This document shows positions 20,463 through 31,032 of a DNA stretch of 64,000 bases, piece by piece. A program made the position numbers and the translations under genes. The stretch comes from Pseudomonas syringae (lineage in GTDB: Bacteria; Pseudomonadota; Gammaproteobacteria; Pseudomonadales; Pseudomonadaceae). The stretch is taken from contig NZ_CP066265.1 in NCBI RefSeq assembly GCF_023278085.1, forward strand, positions 550,001-614,000, read 5' to 3'. The notes beneath the pieces were generated by a model that had not been told where the DNA came from, searched no databases, and saw only the letters and a program-made list of their open reading frames with translations. The stretch's first letter is position 1. Each line of letters opens with the position of its first letter.

Positions 20463-21656
20463 GTGGCTAAAGAAAAATTTGATCGTACCCTTCCGCACGT
20501 CAACGTTGGCACCATTGGTCACGTTGACCATGGTAAAACCACGCTGACCGCTGCTCTGACTCGCGTCTGCTCCGAAGTTTTCGGTTCGGCTCGTGTTGAC
20601 TTCGACAAGATCGACAGCGCACCAGAAGAGAAGGCTCGCGGTATCACCATCAACACCGCTCACGTTGAGTACAACTCGCTGACGCGTCACTACGCTCACG
20701 TTGACTGCCCAGGTCACGCTGACTATGTGAAGAACATGATCACCGGTGCTGCCCAGATGGACGGCGCTATCCTGGTTTGTTCGGCCGCTGATGGTCCGAT
20801 GCCACAAACCCGTGAGCACATCCTGCTGTCCCGTCAGGTTGGCGTTCCGTACATCGTGGTCTTCCTGAACAAGGCTGACCTGGTAGACGACGCTGAGCTG
20901 CTGGAACTGGTTGAGATGGAAGTGCGCGATCTGCTGAGCACTTACGACTTCCCAGGTGACGACACTCCGATCATCATCGGTTCTGCTCGTATGGCTCTGG
21001 AAGGCAAAGACGACAACGAAATGGGCACCACTGCCGTTCGTAAGCTGGTTGAGACTCTGGACAGCTACATTCCTCAGCCAGAGCGTGCTGTCGACAAGCC
21101 GTTCCTGATGCCAATCGAAGACGTGTTCTCGATCTCCGGTCGCGGTACTGTTGTGACTGGTCGTGTTGAGCGCGGTATCGTCAAGGTTCAGGATCCACTG
21201 GAAATCGTTGGTCTGCGTGACACTACTGTCACCACCTGCACCGGTGTTGAAATGTTCCGCAAGCTGCTCGACGAAGGTCGTGCTGGCGAGAACTGCGGCG
21301 TTCTGCTGCGTGGTACCAAGCGTGACGACGTTGAGCGTGGCCAGGTTCTGGTCAAGCCAGGCACCGTCAAGCCGCACACTCAGTTCGAAGCTGAAATCTA
21401 CGTGCTGAGCAAAGAAGAAGGCGGCCGTCATACTCCGTTCTTCAAAGGCTACCGTCCACAGTTCTACTTCCGTACTACCGACGTAACTGGTAGCTGCGAA
21501 CTGCCGGAAGGCGTAGAAATGGTTATGCCAGGTGATAACGTTAAAGTTTCCGTTACCCTGATCAAGCCAATCGCAATGGAAGATGGTCTGCGTTTCGCAA
21601 TCCGTGAAGGCGGTCGTACCGTCGGCGCTGGCGTCGTAGCCAAAATCATCGCTTAA
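20463..21656 (+). CDS. tuf: Elongation factor Tu
   Basis: Delivers aminoacyl-tRNA to the ribosome. The 397-aa protein starts at GTG ([15 protein letters not shown]) after a GGAG Shine-Dalgarno. GTPase motifs are [13 protein letters not shown] and NKAD. It ends the str operon and is followed by a strong terminator. This appears to be the only tuf in the window; the copy usually found between tRNA-Thr and tRNA-Trp is absent. Confidence 0.99.
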   Translation: MAKEKFDRTLPHVNVGTIGHVDHGKTTLTAALTRVCSEVFGSARVDFDKIDSAPEEKARGITINTAHVEYNSLTRHYAHVDCPGHADYVKNMITGAAQMDGAILVCSAADGPMPQTREHILLSRQVGVPYIVVFLNKADLVDDAELLELVEMEVRDLLSTYDFPGDDTPIIIGSARMALEGKDDNEMGTTAVRKLVETLDSYIPQPERAVDKPFLMPIEDVFSISGRGTVVTGRVERGIVKVQDPLEIVGLRDTTVTTCTGVEMFRKLLDEGRAGENCGVLLRGTKRDDVERGQVLVKPGTVKPHTQFEAEIYVLSKEEGGRHTPFFKGYRPQFYFRTTDVTGSCELPEGVEMVMPGDNVKVSVTLIKPIAMEDGLRFAIREGGRTVGAGVVAKIIA

Positions 21657-21673
21657 GCGTTGATTTCCAAAAA

Positions 21674-21701
21674 GAGCCCCCGCACTGCGGGGGCTTTTTT
21701 A
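21674..21701 (+). terminator. str operon terminator
   Basis: A perfect 9-bp stem AGCCCCCGC / GCGGGGGCT with a three-base loop, followed by TTTTTTA. It sits 18 nt after the tuf stop. Confidence 0.92.
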
Positions 21702-21706
21702 TTGGG

Positions 21707-21735
21707 TTGACACCCTGCTAGCACGTCTATAGAAT
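21707..21735 (+). promoter_or_regulatory. S10 operon promoter
   Basis: Consensus TTGACA (21707-21712), a 17-nt spacer and TAGAAT (21730-21735). It begins 6 nt after the tuf terminator and lies 62 nt before rpsJ; the leader could host L4-type autoregulation, but no clear structure was identified. Confidence 0.88.
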
Positions 21736-21797
21736 TGCGCCTCCTTTTAACGGGCGTATTGCGCTCGGTGGGAACAGCAATCTGGAGTCTGAATCCA

Positions 21798-22109
21798 ATG
21801 CAAAACCAGCAAATCCGTATCAGGTTGAAGGCTTTTGACCATCGCCTGATCGACCAATCAACCCAGGAAATCGTGGAAACCGCGAAACGTACTGGTGCAC
21901 AGGTGCGTGGTCCGATTCCACTGCCGACTCGTAAAGAGCGGTTCACCGTTCTGGTTTCTCCGCACGTCAACAAAGACGCGCGCGACCAGTATGAGATCCG
22001 TACTCACAAGCGTGTTCTGGACATCGTCCAGCCAACGGATAAAACCGTTGACGCGCTTATGAAGCTTGATCTTGCGGCCGGTGTGGAAGTTCAGATCAGC
22101 CTCGGCTAA
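21798..22109 (+). CDS. rpsJ: 30S ribosomal protein S10
   Basis: 30S head protein, also the NusE component of antitermination complexes with NusB and NusG. The 103-aa product starts [20 protein letters not shown]; longer upstream readings lack family similarity. First gene of the S10 operon. Confidence 0.97.
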
Positions 22110-22190
22110 GACTTGGGTCTTAGTCGTGTAACGCTCTGAAATGGGCGGCCATAGCGGGTGAAAGCCCCGTACACTCATGAGGTTTACAAC

Positions 22191-22826
22191 ATGACTATTG
22201 GTGTAGTCGGTCGTAAATGCGGTATGACCCGTATTTTCACCGAAGAAGGTGTCTCCATTCCGGTTACGGTCATTGAGATCGAGCCGAATCGCGTCACTCA
22301 GTTCAAAACCGAAGAAACCGATGGCTATCGTGCAGTGCAAGTCACTGTCGGCGAGCGTCGCGCTTCGCGTGTCACAGCCGCTCAGGCTGGCCATTTCGCT
22401 AAAGCGAACGTAGCCGCCGGTCGTACCGTCATGGAGTTCCGTCTTGAAGAGGGCGACTACCAGGCTGGCGATCAGATCAATGCTGAAATCTTCGCTGCTG
22501 GTCAACTGGTTGATGTAACCGGTCAGTCCAAAGGTAAAGGCTTCCAGGGTACGATCAAGCGTTGGAATTTCCGTGGTCAAGACAATACCCACGGTAACTC
22601 CGTCTCTCACCGCGTCCCGGGCTCTATCGGCCAGTGCCAGACTCCTGGTCGTGTATTCAAGGGCAAAAAAATGTCCGGTCATATGGGCGCTGAGCGCGTG
22701 ACCGTGCAGTCCCTCGAAGTAGTGCGCGTGGACGCTGAACGCAATCTGTTGTTGGTCAAGGGTGCTGTTCCTGGCGCTACTGGCGGCAACCTGGTTGTAC
22801 GTCCAGCAGCCAAGGCTCGCGGTTAA
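22191..22826 (+). CDS. rplC: 50S ribosomal protein L3
   Basis: Early-assembly protein reaching toward the peptidyl-transferase centre. The 211-aa form begins [20 protein letters not shown], the family N-terminus; an in-frame start at 22158 would add 11 unsupported residues. The glutamine region methylated by PrmB in enterobacteria is present ([12 protein letters not shown]). An 81-nt gap separates it from rpsJ. Confidence 0.97.
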   Translation: MTIGVVGRKCGMTRIFTEEGVSIPVTVIEIEPNRVTQFKTEETDGYRAVQVTVGERRASRVTAAQAGHFAKANVAAGRTVMEFRLEEGDYQAGDQINAEIFAAGQLVDVTGQSKGKGFQGTIKRWNFRGQDNTHGNSVSHRVPGSIGQCQTPGRVFKGKKMSGHMGAERVTVQSLEVVRVDAERNLLLVKGAVPGATGGNLVVRPAAKARG

Positions 22827-22838
22827 GGGGAAGCTGAC

Positions 22839-23441
22839 ATGCAATTAAATGTAAATGACGCTCAGGCAATCGAAGTTTCCGAACTGACATTTGGCGGCGA
22901 ATTCAACGAGACGCTGGTTCACCAGGCAGTCGTGGCCTACATGGCTGGCGGTCGTCAGGGTAGCAAGCAGCAGAAGACCCGTTCCGACGTTCGTGGTGGC
23001 GGTAAGCGCCCTTGGCGTCAGAAAGGTACTGGCCGTGCTCGTGCCGGTACTATCCGTAGCCCAATCTGGCGTGGCGGCGGTACCACTTTCGCGGCTCGTC
23101 CTCAGGATCACACTCAGAAGCTCAACAAGAAGATGTATCGCGCAGCACTGCGCTCCATCCTTGCTGAACTGGTTCGTACTGATCGTCTGGTCGTGGTTCA
23201 AGACTTCGCTGTTGAAGCACCGAAAACCAAAGATCTGCTGAACAAGCTGACTGGCATGGGCCTGACTGACGTCCTGATCGTGTCTGACGCTGTTGACCAG
23301 AATCTGTACCTGGCTGCTCGTAACCTGCCACACGTCGATGTACGTGATGTTCAAGGTTCCGATCCAGTTAGTCTGATCGCATACGACAAAGTGTTGATCA
23401 CTGTGTCGGCCGTGAAGAAATTCGAGGAGCTGCTGGGATGA
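22839..23441 (+). CDS. rplD: 50S ribosomal protein L4
   Basis: Lines the peptide exit tunnel; in E. coli it represses the S10 operon. The 200-aa sequence has the tunnel loop with [20 protein letters not shown]. Its last codons overlap rplW by 4 nt (ATGA), implying translational coupling. Confidence 0.98.
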
Positions 23442-23737
23442 ACCAGGAACGCGTATTTAAAGTTCTGCTTGGCCCGCACGTTTCCGAAAAGGCTACGGTT
23501 CTTGCAGACAAAAAAGGTCAGTTCGTTTTCAAGGTTGCTACTGACGCAACCAAGCTGGAAATCAAGAAGGCCGTCGAAAGCCTGTTCAGCGTGAAAGTAG
23601 AGCGTGTTACTACCCTGAATGTTCTGGGTAAGAGCAAGCGCACTGCTCGCGGTCTGGGCAAGCGTAATGACTGGAAGAAGGCAGTTATCTCCCTTCAGCC
23701 AGGCCAAGATCTCGATTTCAGCAGCAGTGCTGAGTAA
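23438..23737 (+). CDS. rplW: 50S ribosomal protein L23
   Basis: Sits at the tunnel exit and docks trigger factor and SRP. The 99-aa product starts [20 protein letters not shown]; the extended loop [20 protein letters not shown] reaches into the tunnel. It overlaps rplD by 4 nt and precedes rplB by 14 nt. Confidence 0.98.
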
Positions 23738-23751
23738 GGAAGGGGTGCATC

Positions 23752-24576
23752 ATGGCAATCGTTAAATGCAAACCGACTTCCCCTGGCCGCCGTTTTGTGG
23801 TCAAGGTGGTCAATCAGGAGCTGCATAAAGGCGCTCCTCACGCACCGCTGCTCGAGAAAAAATCGAAGACTGGTGGTCGTAACAACAATGGTCGTATTAC
23901 TACCCGTCATATCGGTGGTGGCCATAAGCAGCATTATCGTCTGGTCGACTTCCGTCGCAACGACAAGGATGGCATCGCTGCCACCGTCGAGCGTATTGAA
24001 TACGATCCAAACCGTACTGCTCACATTGCTCTGCTGCTTTACGCAGACGGCGAGCGCCGCTACATCATCGCCCCTAAAGGCGTGAGTGCTGGCGACCAGC
24101 TGATTGCAGGTGCTTTGGCACCAATCAAGCCGGGCAACGCTCTTCAACTGCGCAACATTCCAGTTGGTAGCACCGTACACGGCATCGAATTGAAGCCAGG
24201 TAAAGGCGCACAGATCGCACGTTCCGCTGGTGCTTCTGCACAGCTGATCGCTCGTGAAGGTGTGTACGTAACCCTGCGTCTTCGCTCCGGTGAAATGCGT
24301 AAAGTACTGTCTGAATGCCGTGCAACGCTGGGCGAAGTCTCGAACTCCGAGCACAGCCTTCGTTCGCTGGGTAAAGCTGGTGCCAAACGCTGGCGTGGCG
24401 TTCGCCCAACCGTTCGTGGTGTTGCCATGAACCCGGTTGACCACCCACATGGTGGTGGTGAAGGTCGTACCTCTGGTGGTCGTCATCCGGTATCGCCGTG
24501 GGGCTTCCCGACTAAGGGCGCGAAGACTCGTGGTAATAAGCGTACCGACAAAATGATCGTCCGTCGTCGCAAGTAA
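23752..24576 (+). CDS. rplB: 50S ribosomal protein L2
   Basis: Universally conserved protein needed for subunit association and peptidyl transfer. The 274-aa protein ends with the conserved domain containing [20 protein letters not shown], whose histidine is implicated in activity. Length is normal for the family. Confidence 0.98.
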   Translation: MAIVKCKPTSPGRRFVVKVVNQELHKGAPHAPLLEKKSKTGGRNNNGRITTRHIGGGHKQHYRLVDFRRNDKDGIAATVERIEYDPNRTAHIALLLYADGERRYIIAPKGVSAGDQLIAGALAPIKPGNALQLRNIPVGSTVHGIELKPGKGAQIARSAGASAQLIAREGVYVTLRLRSGEMRKVLSECRATLGEVSNSEHSLRSLGKAGAKRWRGVRPTVRGVAMNPVDHPHGGGEGRTSGGRHPVSPWGFPTKGAKTRGNKRTDKMIVRRRK

Positions 24577-24592
24577 ATAGAGGGATACGACA

Positions 24593-24868
24593 GTGCCACG
24601 TTCTCTGAAAAAAGGTCCTTTTATTGATCTTCACCTACTGAAGAAGATCGAAGTGGCGGCGGAAAAGAACGATCGCAAACCGGTGAAAACCTGGTCGCGT
24701 CGTTCGATGATCCTGCCACAAATGGTCGGTCTGACCATTGCAGTGCATAACGGTCGTCAACATGTTCCAGTTCTCGTGAACGAAGACATGGTCGGCCATA
24801 AACTAGGCGAGTTTGCCGGTACCCGCACATATCGTGGGCACGTGGCAGACAAGAAAGCCAAGCGTTAA
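24593..24868 (+). CDS. rpsS: 30S ribosomal protein S19
   Basis: Head protein that contacts S13 and the 50S subunit. The 91-aa product starts at GTG ([19 protein letters not shown]). It contains [20 protein letters not shown] and is of typical length. rplV follows after 13 nt. Confidence 0.98.
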   Translation: MPRSLKKGPFIDLHLLKKIEVAAEKNDRKPVKTWSRRSMILPQMVGLTIAVHNGRQHVPVLVNEDMVGHKLGEFAGTRTYRGHVADKKAKR

Positions 24869-24881
24869 GGGGTAAGGAACG

Positions 24882-25214
24882 ATGGAAGTAGCCGCTAAGT
24901 TGTCGGGCGCTCGAATCTCCGCCCAGAAAGCCCGCTTGGTCGCCGACCAGATCCGCGGGAAGAAGGTGGGCGAAGCGCTCAACCTGTTGGCTTTCAGCAG
25001 TAAGAAAGCCGCCGAGATCCTGAAGAAAGTGCTGGAGTCGGCTGTAGCCAACGCCGAGCATAACGAAGGCGCAGACGTTGATGACCTCAAGGTCTCCACC
25101 GTTTTCGTCAACGAAGGGCGTTCGCTGAAGCGCATCATGCCACGTGCTAAAGGCCGTGCTGATCGCATCGTCAAGCGGTCTTGCCATATCACTGTCAAGG
25201 TTGCTGACAAGTAA
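24882..25214 (+). CDS. rplV: 50S ribosomal protein L22
   Basis: Its beta-hairpin forms part of the exit-tunnel constriction. The 110-aa protein contains [20 protein letters not shown] and the hairpin [20 protein letters not shown], without the deletions linked to macrolide resistance as far as can be judged by eye. Confidence 0.98.
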
Positions 25215-25227
25215 CGGAGTCGAAGAG

Positions 25228-25914
25228 ATGGGTCAGAAAGTACATCCCATTGGCATTCGCCTGGGAATCGTCAAGGAGCACACCTCCGTCTGGTACGCAG
25301 ACGGTCGGACTTATGCGGACTATTTGTTCGCTGATCTGAAAGTGCGTGAGTACCTCCAAGACAAATTAAAAAGCGCGTCCGTCAGCCGTATCGATATCCA
25401 TCGTCCGGCTCAGACAGCACGTATCACCATCCACACTGCTCGTCCTGGTATCGTTATCGGGAAGAAAGGTGAAGATGTTGAGAAACTGCGTCAGGACCTG
25501 ACCAAGCAAATGGGTGTGCCTGTGCACATCAATATCGAAGAGATCCGCAAGCCGGAGCTTGACGGTATGCTGGTTGCGCAGAGCGTAGCTCAGCAGCTGG
25601 AGCGTCGCGTAATGTTCCGTCGCGCTATGAAGCGCGCTGTTCAGAACGCCATGCGCATTGGTGCCAAAGGCATCAAAATCCAAGTGAGCGGTCGTCTCGG
25701 CGGTGCTGAAATCGCACGTACTGAATGGTATCGCGAAGGTCGTGTGCCACTGCACACCCTGCGTGCCGACATCGACTATGCCAACTACGAAGCTCACACC
25801 ACTTACGGTGTGATCGGTGTAAAGGTTTGGATCTTCAAAGGCGAAGTAATTGGTGGTCGCCAAGAAGAACTGAAACCACAAGCACCAGCGCCTCGTAAAA
25901 AAGCTGCTAAGTAA
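25228..25914 (+). CDS. rpsC: 30S ribosomal protein S3
   Basis: mRNA-entry helicase protein with an N-terminal KH domain ([14 protein letters not shown]). The start [14 protein letters not shown] at 25228 is the family N-terminus; an open frame extends upstream into rplV but is not used. The product has 228 aa and ends in a Lys/Ala/Pro tail. Confidence 0.97.
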
Positions 25915-25926
25915 GGGGTACGCCAA

Positions 25927-26340
25927 ATGTTGCAACCAAAGCGTACGAAGTTCCGCAAGCAGATGACCGGCCACAACCGTGGTCTGGCACTGCGCGGTAG
26001 CAAAGTCAGCTTCGGCGAGTTCGCGCTGAAGTCTGTAGCTCGTGGTCGTCTCACCGCTCGTCAGATCGAGTCAGCGCGTCGTGCTCTGACCCGTCACGTT
26101 AAACGTGGCGGCAAGATCTGGATCCGTGTATTCCCGGACAAGCCTGTCACCAAGAAGCCACTCGAAGTTCGGATGGGTAAAGGTAAGGGTAACGTGGAGT
26201 ACTGGGTTGCCCAGATTCAGCCAGGCAAAGTCCTGTATGAAATCGAGGGTGTTACTGAAGAGCTGGCGCGTGAGGCTTTCGCCCTGGCTGCTGCAAAGCT
26301 GCCGCTCGCCACCTCCTTTGTTAAGCGGACGGTGATGTGA
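25927..26340 (+). CDS. rplP: 50S ribosomal protein L16
   Basis: Organises the A-site tRNA elbow region of 23S rRNA. The 137-aa sequence begins [19 protein letters not shown] and contains [19 protein letters not shown], including the arginine hydroxylated by RoxA-type oxygenases in E. coli. Its TGA overlaps the rpmC start by one base (TGATG). Confidence 0.98.
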
Positions 26341-26531
26341 TGAAAGCGAATGAACTTCGTGAAAAATCAGCACAGCAGCTGAACGAGCAACTGCTCGGCC
26401 TGCTGCGCGACCAGTTCAATCTGCGTATGCAGAAAGCAACTGGCCAGTTGGGGCAGTCTCATCTGCTCTCGCAAGTTAAGCGTGACATCGCTCGCGTGAA
26501 AACTGTGCTCAACCAGCAGGCAGGTAAGTAA
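26340..26531 (+). CDS. rpmC: 50S ribosomal protein L29
   Basis: Small helical protein near the tunnel exit. The 63-aa product is [18 protein letters not shown] at its start, beginning at the ATG that overlaps the rplP stop; an ATG three bases earlier would only add one Met. rpsQ follows after 2 nt. Confidence 0.96.
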
Positions 26532-26533
26532 TC

Positions 26534-26800
26534 ATGGCTGAAGCCGAAAAAACTGTCCGTACGCTGACTGGCCGTGTTGTCAGCGACAAGATGGACAAGA
26601 CCATCACCGTTCTGATCGAGCGTCGCGTAAAGCACCCGATCTACGGTAAATACGTTAAGCGTTCGACTAAGCTGCACGCGCACGACGAAACCAATCAATG
26701 CCACATCGGCGACAAGGTCACGATTCGTGAAACTCGTCCGGTAGCCAAGACTAAATCTTGGGCGTTGGTTGATATCCTCGAACGCGCTGTGGAAGTCTAA
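26534..26800 (+). CDS. rpsQ: 30S ribosomal protein S17
   Basis: Primary 16S rRNA-binding OB-fold protein. The 88-aa protein contains [20 protein letters not shown] and [20 protein letters not shown], both characteristic. It is the last gene of the S10 part; rplN, first of the spc part, starts 23 nt later. Confidence 0.98.
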   Translation: MAEAEKTVRTLTGRVVSDKMDKTITVLIERRVKHPIYGKYVKRSTKLHAHDETNQCHIGDKVTIRETRPVAKTKSWALVDILERAVEV

Positions 26801-26823
26801 GGACTAGGGGTCGGAGAAATTAT

Positions 26824-27192
26824 ATGATTCAGACTCAATCCATGCTCGATGTGGCCGATAACAGCGGCGCTCGCCGCGTTATGTGCATCAAGGTGCTGGG
26901 TGGCTCCCATCGTCGTTACGCTGGTATTGGTGACATCATCAAAGTGACCGTCAAGGAAGCAATTCCGCGCGGCAAGGTGAAAAAAGGCCAAGTGATGACT
27001 GCAGTTGTAGTCCGCACTCGCCACGGTGTTCGTCGTGCAGACGGCTCCATCATCCGCTTTGACGGCAACGCTGCTGTTCTGTTGAACAACAAGCAAGAGC
27101 CGATCGGTACCCGTATCTTTGGGCCAGTGACCCGTGAACTTCGTACTGAGAAGTTCATGAAGATCGTCTCGCTCGCCCCTGAAGTGCTTTAA
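26824..27192 (+). CDS. rplN: 50S ribosomal protein L14
   Basis: Forms intersubunit bridges and is the binding site of the silencing factor RsfS. The 122-aa product starts [20 protein letters not shown] and is of standard length. It begins the spc gene block, with rplX 11 nt downstream. Confidence 0.98.
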   Translation: MIQTQSMLDVADNSGARRVMCIKVLGGSHRRYAGIGDIIKVTVKEAIPRGKVKKGQVMTAVVVRTRHGVRRADGSIIRFDGNAAVLLNNKQEPIGTRIFGPVTRELRTEKFMKIVSLAPEVL

Positions 27193-27203
27193 GGAGATCC
27201 GAC

Positions 27204-27518
27204 ATGCAAAAGATTCGTCGTGACGACGAGATCATCGTGATCGCCGGCAAAGACAAAGGTAAGCGCGGTAAGGTGCTCAAGGTTCTCGCTGACGACCGTC
27301 TGGTCGTTGGTGGGATCAACCTGGTGAAGCGTCATACCAAGCCAAACCCGATGTCGGGCGTACAGGGCGGTATCGTCGAGAAAGAAGCGCCACTGCACGC
27401 TTCCAACGTCGCCATTTTCAACGGCGCAACCAACAAGGCTGACCGCGTTGGTTTCAAAGTTGAAGACGGCAAGAAAATTCGTGTCTTCAAGTCGACCCAA
27501 AAAGCGGTTGATGCTTGA
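27204..27518 (+). CDS. rplX: 50S ribosomal protein L24
   Basis: Assembly-initiator protein with a KOW motif near the N-terminus ([20 protein letters not shown]). The 104-aa sequence also has the typical [20 protein letters not shown] loop. It is 20 nt upstream of rplE. Confidence 0.98.
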   Translation: MQKIRRDDEIIVIAGKDKGKRGKVLKVLADDRLVVGGINLVKRHTKPNPMSGVQGGIVEKEAPLHASNVAIFNGATNKADRVGFKVEDGKKIRVFKSTQKAVDA

Positions 27519-27538
27519 ACACTGCTAGGTAGAAGACC

Positions 27539-28078
27539 ATGGCACGACTAAAAGAGATTTACCGGAAGGAAATCGCTCCGAAACTTAAGGAAGAACTTAA
27601 GCTTTCGAACGTGATGGAAGTTCCGCGCGTTACCAAAATCACCCTGAACATGGGTCTGGGCGAAGCGATCGGCGACAAAAAAGTCATCGAGCACGCTGTT
27701 GCTGACCTGGAAAAGATCACCGGTCAAAAGGTCGTTGTGACTTACGCTCGGAAATCCATCGCTGGCTTTAAAGTCCGTGAAGGTTGGCCGATCGGCGTCA
27801 AAGTGACTCTGCGCCGCGATCGTATGTACGAGTTCCTGGATCGTCTGCTGTCGATCTCCCTGCCTCGGGTTCGCGACTTCCGCGGCCTGAATGCCAAGTC
27901 CTTCGATGGTCGTGGTAACTACAGCATGGGCGTCAAAGAGCAGATCATTTTCCCGGAAATTGACTACGACAAGATCGATGCTCTTCGCGGTCTGGACATC
28001 ACCCTGACCACCACTGCCAAGAACGATGATGAAGGTCGCGCATTGTTGCGTGCTTTCAAATTCCCGTTCCGCAACTGA
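27539..28078 (+). CDS. rplE: 50S ribosomal protein L5
   Basis: Central-protuberance protein that binds 5S rRNA with L18 and L25. The 179-aa protein contains [20 protein letters not shown] and [15 protein letters not shown], both family hallmarks. rpsN follows after 13 nt. Confidence 0.98.
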
Positions 28079-28091
28079 TTGGAGTAGGACA

Positions 28092-28397
28092 ATGGCCAAG
28101 ATGAGCATGAAAAACCGTGAGCTGAAGCGTCAGCTCACTGTTGCCAAGTACGCCAAGAAGCGTGCAGAGCTGAAAGCTATCATCGTCGATCTGAACGCAA
28201 GTCCAGAAGCGCGTTGGGAAGCTACCGTAGCCCTGCAGAAGCAACCACGTGACGCAAGCGCTGCGCGCATGCGTAACCGTTGCCGCATCACTGGTCGTCC
28301 ACACGGCGTCTATCGCAAGTTCGGCCTCGGCCGTAACAAGCTGCGTGAAGCAGCTATGCGTGGCGACGTTCCAGGTCTGGTTAAGGCCAGCTGGTAA
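28092..28397 (+). CDS. rpsN: 30S ribosomal protein S14 (zinc-independent form)
   Basis: Late-assembly head protein. The 101-aa product, starting [15 protein letters not shown], is the long form without a CxxC...CxxC zinc ribbon; only one cysteine is present, in [21 protein letters not shown] longer frame begins at 28026 inside rplE but is unsupported. It is followed by an unusually long 214-nt gap. Confidence 0.97.
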   Translation: MAKMSMKNRELKRQLTVAKYAKKRAELKAIIVDLNASPEARWEATVALQKQPRDASAARMRNRCRITGRPHGVYRKFGLGRNKLREAAMRGDVPGLVKASW

Positions 28398-28463
28398 GGC
28401 GCACCTCTCGTTTCCTTCCGGCCGGTCACGCAAGTCACTGGTCGGGATGAAGCCTGAATTTGG

Positions 28464-28487
28464 ATCAAGCCCCTTTTGGGGCTTGAT
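28464..28487 (+). terminator. Hairpin between rpsN and rpsH
   Basis: A perfect 10-bp stem ATCAAGCCCC / GGGGCTTGAT with a TTTT loop. No long T tract follows, so it may attenuate rather than terminate. Its 3' arm contains the -35 element of the next promoter. Confidence 0.65.
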
Positions 28488-28511
28488 TCATTTCCGGGGT
28501 AGGACTAGAAT
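28483..28511 (+). promoter_or_regulatory. Internal spc promoter before rpsH
   Basis: TTGATT (28483-28488), a 17-nt spacer and TAGAAT (28506-28511), about 100 nt upstream of rpsH. It suggests that rpsH and later genes can be transcribed independently of the S10 promoter. Confidence 0.7.
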
Positions 28512-28611
28512 TGCCGGCTCGCCTGAGCCCGTGTTTTTACGTGCCCGGAAGTTCTCGGCGATCAAGCTGTAGCCGCAAGGCTAATTATTTTGTTTTAGGA
28601 GCGTCTAGCCC

Positions 28612-29004
28612 ATGAGTATGCAGGACCCGTTAGCGGACATGCTAACTCGTATCCGTAATGCCCAGATGGCTGAAAAGCCCGTCGTAAGCATGCCATCTTC
28701 CACGTTGAAGGTTGCTGTAGCAAAAGTCCTGAAGGACGAAGGCTACATTGCGGGTTATCAGATCAGCAGCGAAGTTAAATCCTCGCTGTCCATTGAGCTT
28801 AAGTACTTCGAAGGCCGTCCGGTCATCGAAGAGGTTAAGCGCGTCAGCCGCCCAGGCTTGCGTCAGTACAAGTCCTCCGATGATCTGCCGAAAGTTCGTG
28901 GCGGTCTTGGTGTGTCTATCGTCTCCACCAGTAAAGGTGTGATGACGGATCGTGCTGCGCGCGCTGCCGGTGTCGGTGGCGAAGTGCTTTGCACTGTGTT
29001 CTAA
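28612..29004 (+). CDS. rpsH: 30S ribosomal protein S8
   Basis: Primary 16S rRNA binder and, in E. coli, the translational repressor of the spc operon. The 130-aa sequence begins [20 protein letters not shown] and ends with the conserved [20 protein letters not shown] segment. It starts a second spc sub-block after a hairpin and promoter. Confidence 0.98.
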   Translation: MSMQDPLADMLTRIRNAQMAEKPVVSMPSSTLKVAVAKVLKDEGYIAGYQISSEVKSSLSIELKYFEGRPVIEEVKRVSRPGLRQYKSSDDLPKVRGGLGVSIVSTSKGVMTDRAARAAGVGGEVLCTVF

Positions 29005-29016
29005 GGGGGGATAAGC

Positions 29017-29550
29017 ATGTCACGCGTCGCTAAGAACCCCGTTAAGTTGCCATCCGGCGTCGAAGTCAAACTCGTCGGCCAGCAGCTTTCGGTGAAGGGT
29101 GCCAAGGGCACTCTAGAACTGAACATCCATTCGTCCGTTGAGATTGTTGAAGAAGCTGGTGAGCTGCGTTTCGCTGCTCGCAATGGCGATCAACAAACCC
29201 GCGCAATGGCAGGCACCACTCGTGCACTGGTAAACAATATGGTCCAAGGCGTAAGCCAAGGCTTCGAGCGCAAGCTCCAGCTGGTCGGTGTTGGTTACAA
29301 GGCGCAAGCAAAAGGCACGGTATTGAACCTTGCACTTGGCTTCTCGCACCCAGTGGACTACGAATTGCCGAATGGCATCACCGCTGAGACCCCCAGCCAG
29401 ACCGATATCCTGATTCGCGGTATCGATAAGCAGTTGGTTGGTCAAGTGGCCGCTGAGATCCGCGACTTCCGCCGTCCTGAGCCTTACAAAGGCAAAGGTG
29501 TGCGTTACGCAGACGAAGTCGTCCGCCGTAAAGAAGCCAAGAAGAAGTAG
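29017..29550 (+). CDS. rplF: 50S ribosomal protein L6
   Basis: Two-domain protein near the sarcin-ricin loop. The 177-aa product has [20 protein letters not shown] at the start and the C-terminal [20 protein letters not shown] signature. Spacing to rpsH and rplR is 12 and 10 nt. Confidence 0.98.
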   Translation: MSRVAKNPVKLPSGVEVKLVGQQLSVKGAKGTLELNIHSSVEIVEEAGELRFAARNGDQQTRAMAGTTRALVNNMVQGVSQGFERKLQLVGVGYKAQAKGTVLNLALGFSHPVDYELPNGITAETPSQTDILIRGIDKQLVGQVAAEIRDFRRPEPYKGKGVRYADEVVRRKEAKKK

Positions 29551-29560
29551 GGCATAGCAA

Positions 29561-29911
29561 ATGACCGTCAAAAAAGTTACCCGACTGCGTCGCGCTCGCA
29601 AAGCACGCCTGAAAATGCACGAGCTAGAAGTCGTGCGTCTCTGCGTGCACCGCTCTTCGCAGCACATTTATGCCCAGGTCATCTCGGCCGACGGCAGCAA
29701 AGTCCTGGCAAGCGCCTCGACTTTGGACAAAGAACTGCGTGATGGCGCCACTGGCAACATCGACGCGGCCACTAAGGTTGGCAAGCTGGTCGCCGAGCGC
29801 GCGAAAGCCGCGGGTGTATCGCAAGTCGCTTTCGACCGTTCTGGCTTCAAGTACCACGGCCGTGTCAAAGCGCTGGCTGATGCTGCTCGTGAAGGCGGGC
29901 TGGAGTTCTAA
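29561..29911 (+). CDS. rplR: 50S ribosomal protein L18
   Basis: Binds 5S rRNA in the central protuberance. The 116-aa product contains [20 protein letters not shown] and ends [20 protein letters not shown] plus a short tail, as in the family. rpsE begins 3 nt after the stop. Confidence 0.98.
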   Translation: MTVKKVTRLRRARKARLKMHELEVVRLCVHRSSQHIYAQVISADGSKVLASASTLDKELRDGATGNIDAATKVGKLVAERAKAAGVSQVAFDRSGFKYHGRVKALADAAREGGLEF

Positions 29912-29914
29912 GTT

Positions 29915-30415
29915 ATGTCAAATCACGACCAAAAACGCGACGAAGGCTACATCGAGAAGCTGGTTCAAGTTAACCGCGTGGCCAAAACCGTAAAAGGCGG
30001 CCGTATCTTCACTTTCACTGCGTTGACCGTAGTGGGTGATGGTAAAGGGCGCGTTGGCTTCGGCCGTGGCAAGTCACGTGAAGTGCCTGCTGCGATCCAG
30101 AAAGCGATGGAAGCTGCTCGCCGCAACATGATTCAGGTTGATCTGAACGGCACTACCTTGCAGTACGCAATGAAGTCTGCTCATGGCGCCTCCAAGGTGT
30201 ACATGCAGCCTGCTTCCGAAGGTACCGGTATCATCGCTGGCGGCGCAATGCGCGCAGTGCTGGAAGTTGCTGGTGTCCAGAACGTATTGGCCAAGTGCTA
30301 CGGTTCGACTAACCCTGTAAACGTGGTTCACGCTACGTTCAAGGGTTTGAAGGGCATGCAGTCTCCTGAGTCGATCGCTGCCAAACGTGGCAAGCGTGTT
30401 GAGGAGATCATCTGA
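29915..30415 (+). CDS. rpsE: 30S ribosomal protein S5
   Basis: Accuracy-related protein at the mRNA entry site and spectinomycin target. The 166-aa protein has the dsRBD-like N-terminal part with VVKGGR-type loop seen as [13 protein letters not shown] and [20 protein letters not shown]. No deletion in the spectinomycin loop is apparent. rpmD follows after 2 nt. Confidence 0.98.
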   Translation: MSNHDQKRDEGYIEKLVQVNRVAKTVKGGRIFTFTALTVVGDGKGRVGFGRGKSREVPAAIQKAMEAARRNMIQVDLNGTTLQYAMKSAHGASKVYMQPASEGTGIIAGGAMRAVLEVAGVQNVLAKCYGSTNPVNVVHATFKGLKGMQSPESIAAKRGKRVEEII

Positions 30416-30417
30416 TC

Positions 30418-30594
30418 ATGGCTACCGTTAAAGTAACGCTGATCAAAAGCATGACCGGCCGCATCCCTAATCACAGATTGTGCATTAAGGGTTTGGGTCT
30501 GCGTCGCATCGGTCACACTGTAGAAGTCCTGGATACTCCCGAAAATCGCGGGATGATCAACAAGGCTTACTACATGCTGCGAGTCGAGGGTTAA
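30418..30594 (+). CDS. rpmD: 50S ribosomal protein L30
   Basis: A 58-aa gene easily missed because of its size. The translation starts [20 protein letters not shown] and continues with [20 protein letters not shown], which is a clear L30. It lies between rpsE (2-nt gap) and rplO (3-nt gap), the canonical spc position. Confidence 0.97.
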   Translation: MATVKVTLIKSMTGRIPNHRLCIKGLGLRRIGHTVEVLDTPENRGMINKAYYMLRVEG

Positions 30595-30597
30595 TCG

Positions 30598-31032
30598 ATG
30601 AAACTCAATGATCTGAGTCCAGCGCCGGGTTCCCGTCGCGAAAAGCATCGTCCGGGCCGTGGTATCGGTAGCGGTTTGGGCAAGACCGGTGGCCGTGGCC
30701 ACAAAGGTCAAAGCTCCCGCTCCGGTGGCACTATTGCTCCGGGCTTTGAGGGCGGCCAACAGCCGCTGCATCGTCGCCTGCCAAAATTCGGTTTCGTTTC
30801 CCTGAAGGCCATGGACCGCGCAGAAGTGCGTCTGTCCGAGCTGGCTAAAGTGGAAGGCGACATCGTAACTGTGCAGTCCCTGAAAGATGCCAACGTGATT
30901 AACCAGAACGTTCAGCGTGTGAAAATCATGCTGTCGGGCGAAGTTACTCGCGCTGTCACTATCAAGGGTATCGCCGCCACCAAAGGTGCGCGTGCGGCTA
31001 TCGAAGCAGCTGGCGGCAAGTTCGAGGAATAA
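30598..31032 (+). CDS. rplO: 50S ribosomal protein L15
   Basis: Late-assembly protein. The 144-aa product begins [20 protein letters not shown] and has the glycine/arginine-rich [20 protein letters not shown] region. secY starts immediately after the stop codon, with no spacer. Confidence 0.98.
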   Translation: MKLNDLSPAPGSRREKHRPGRGIGSGLGKTGGRGHKGQSSRSGGTIAPGFEGGQQPLHRRLPKFGFVSLKAMDRAEVRLSELAKVEGDIVTVQSLKDANVINQNVQRVKIMLSGEVTRAVTIKGIAATKGARAAIEAAGGKFEE

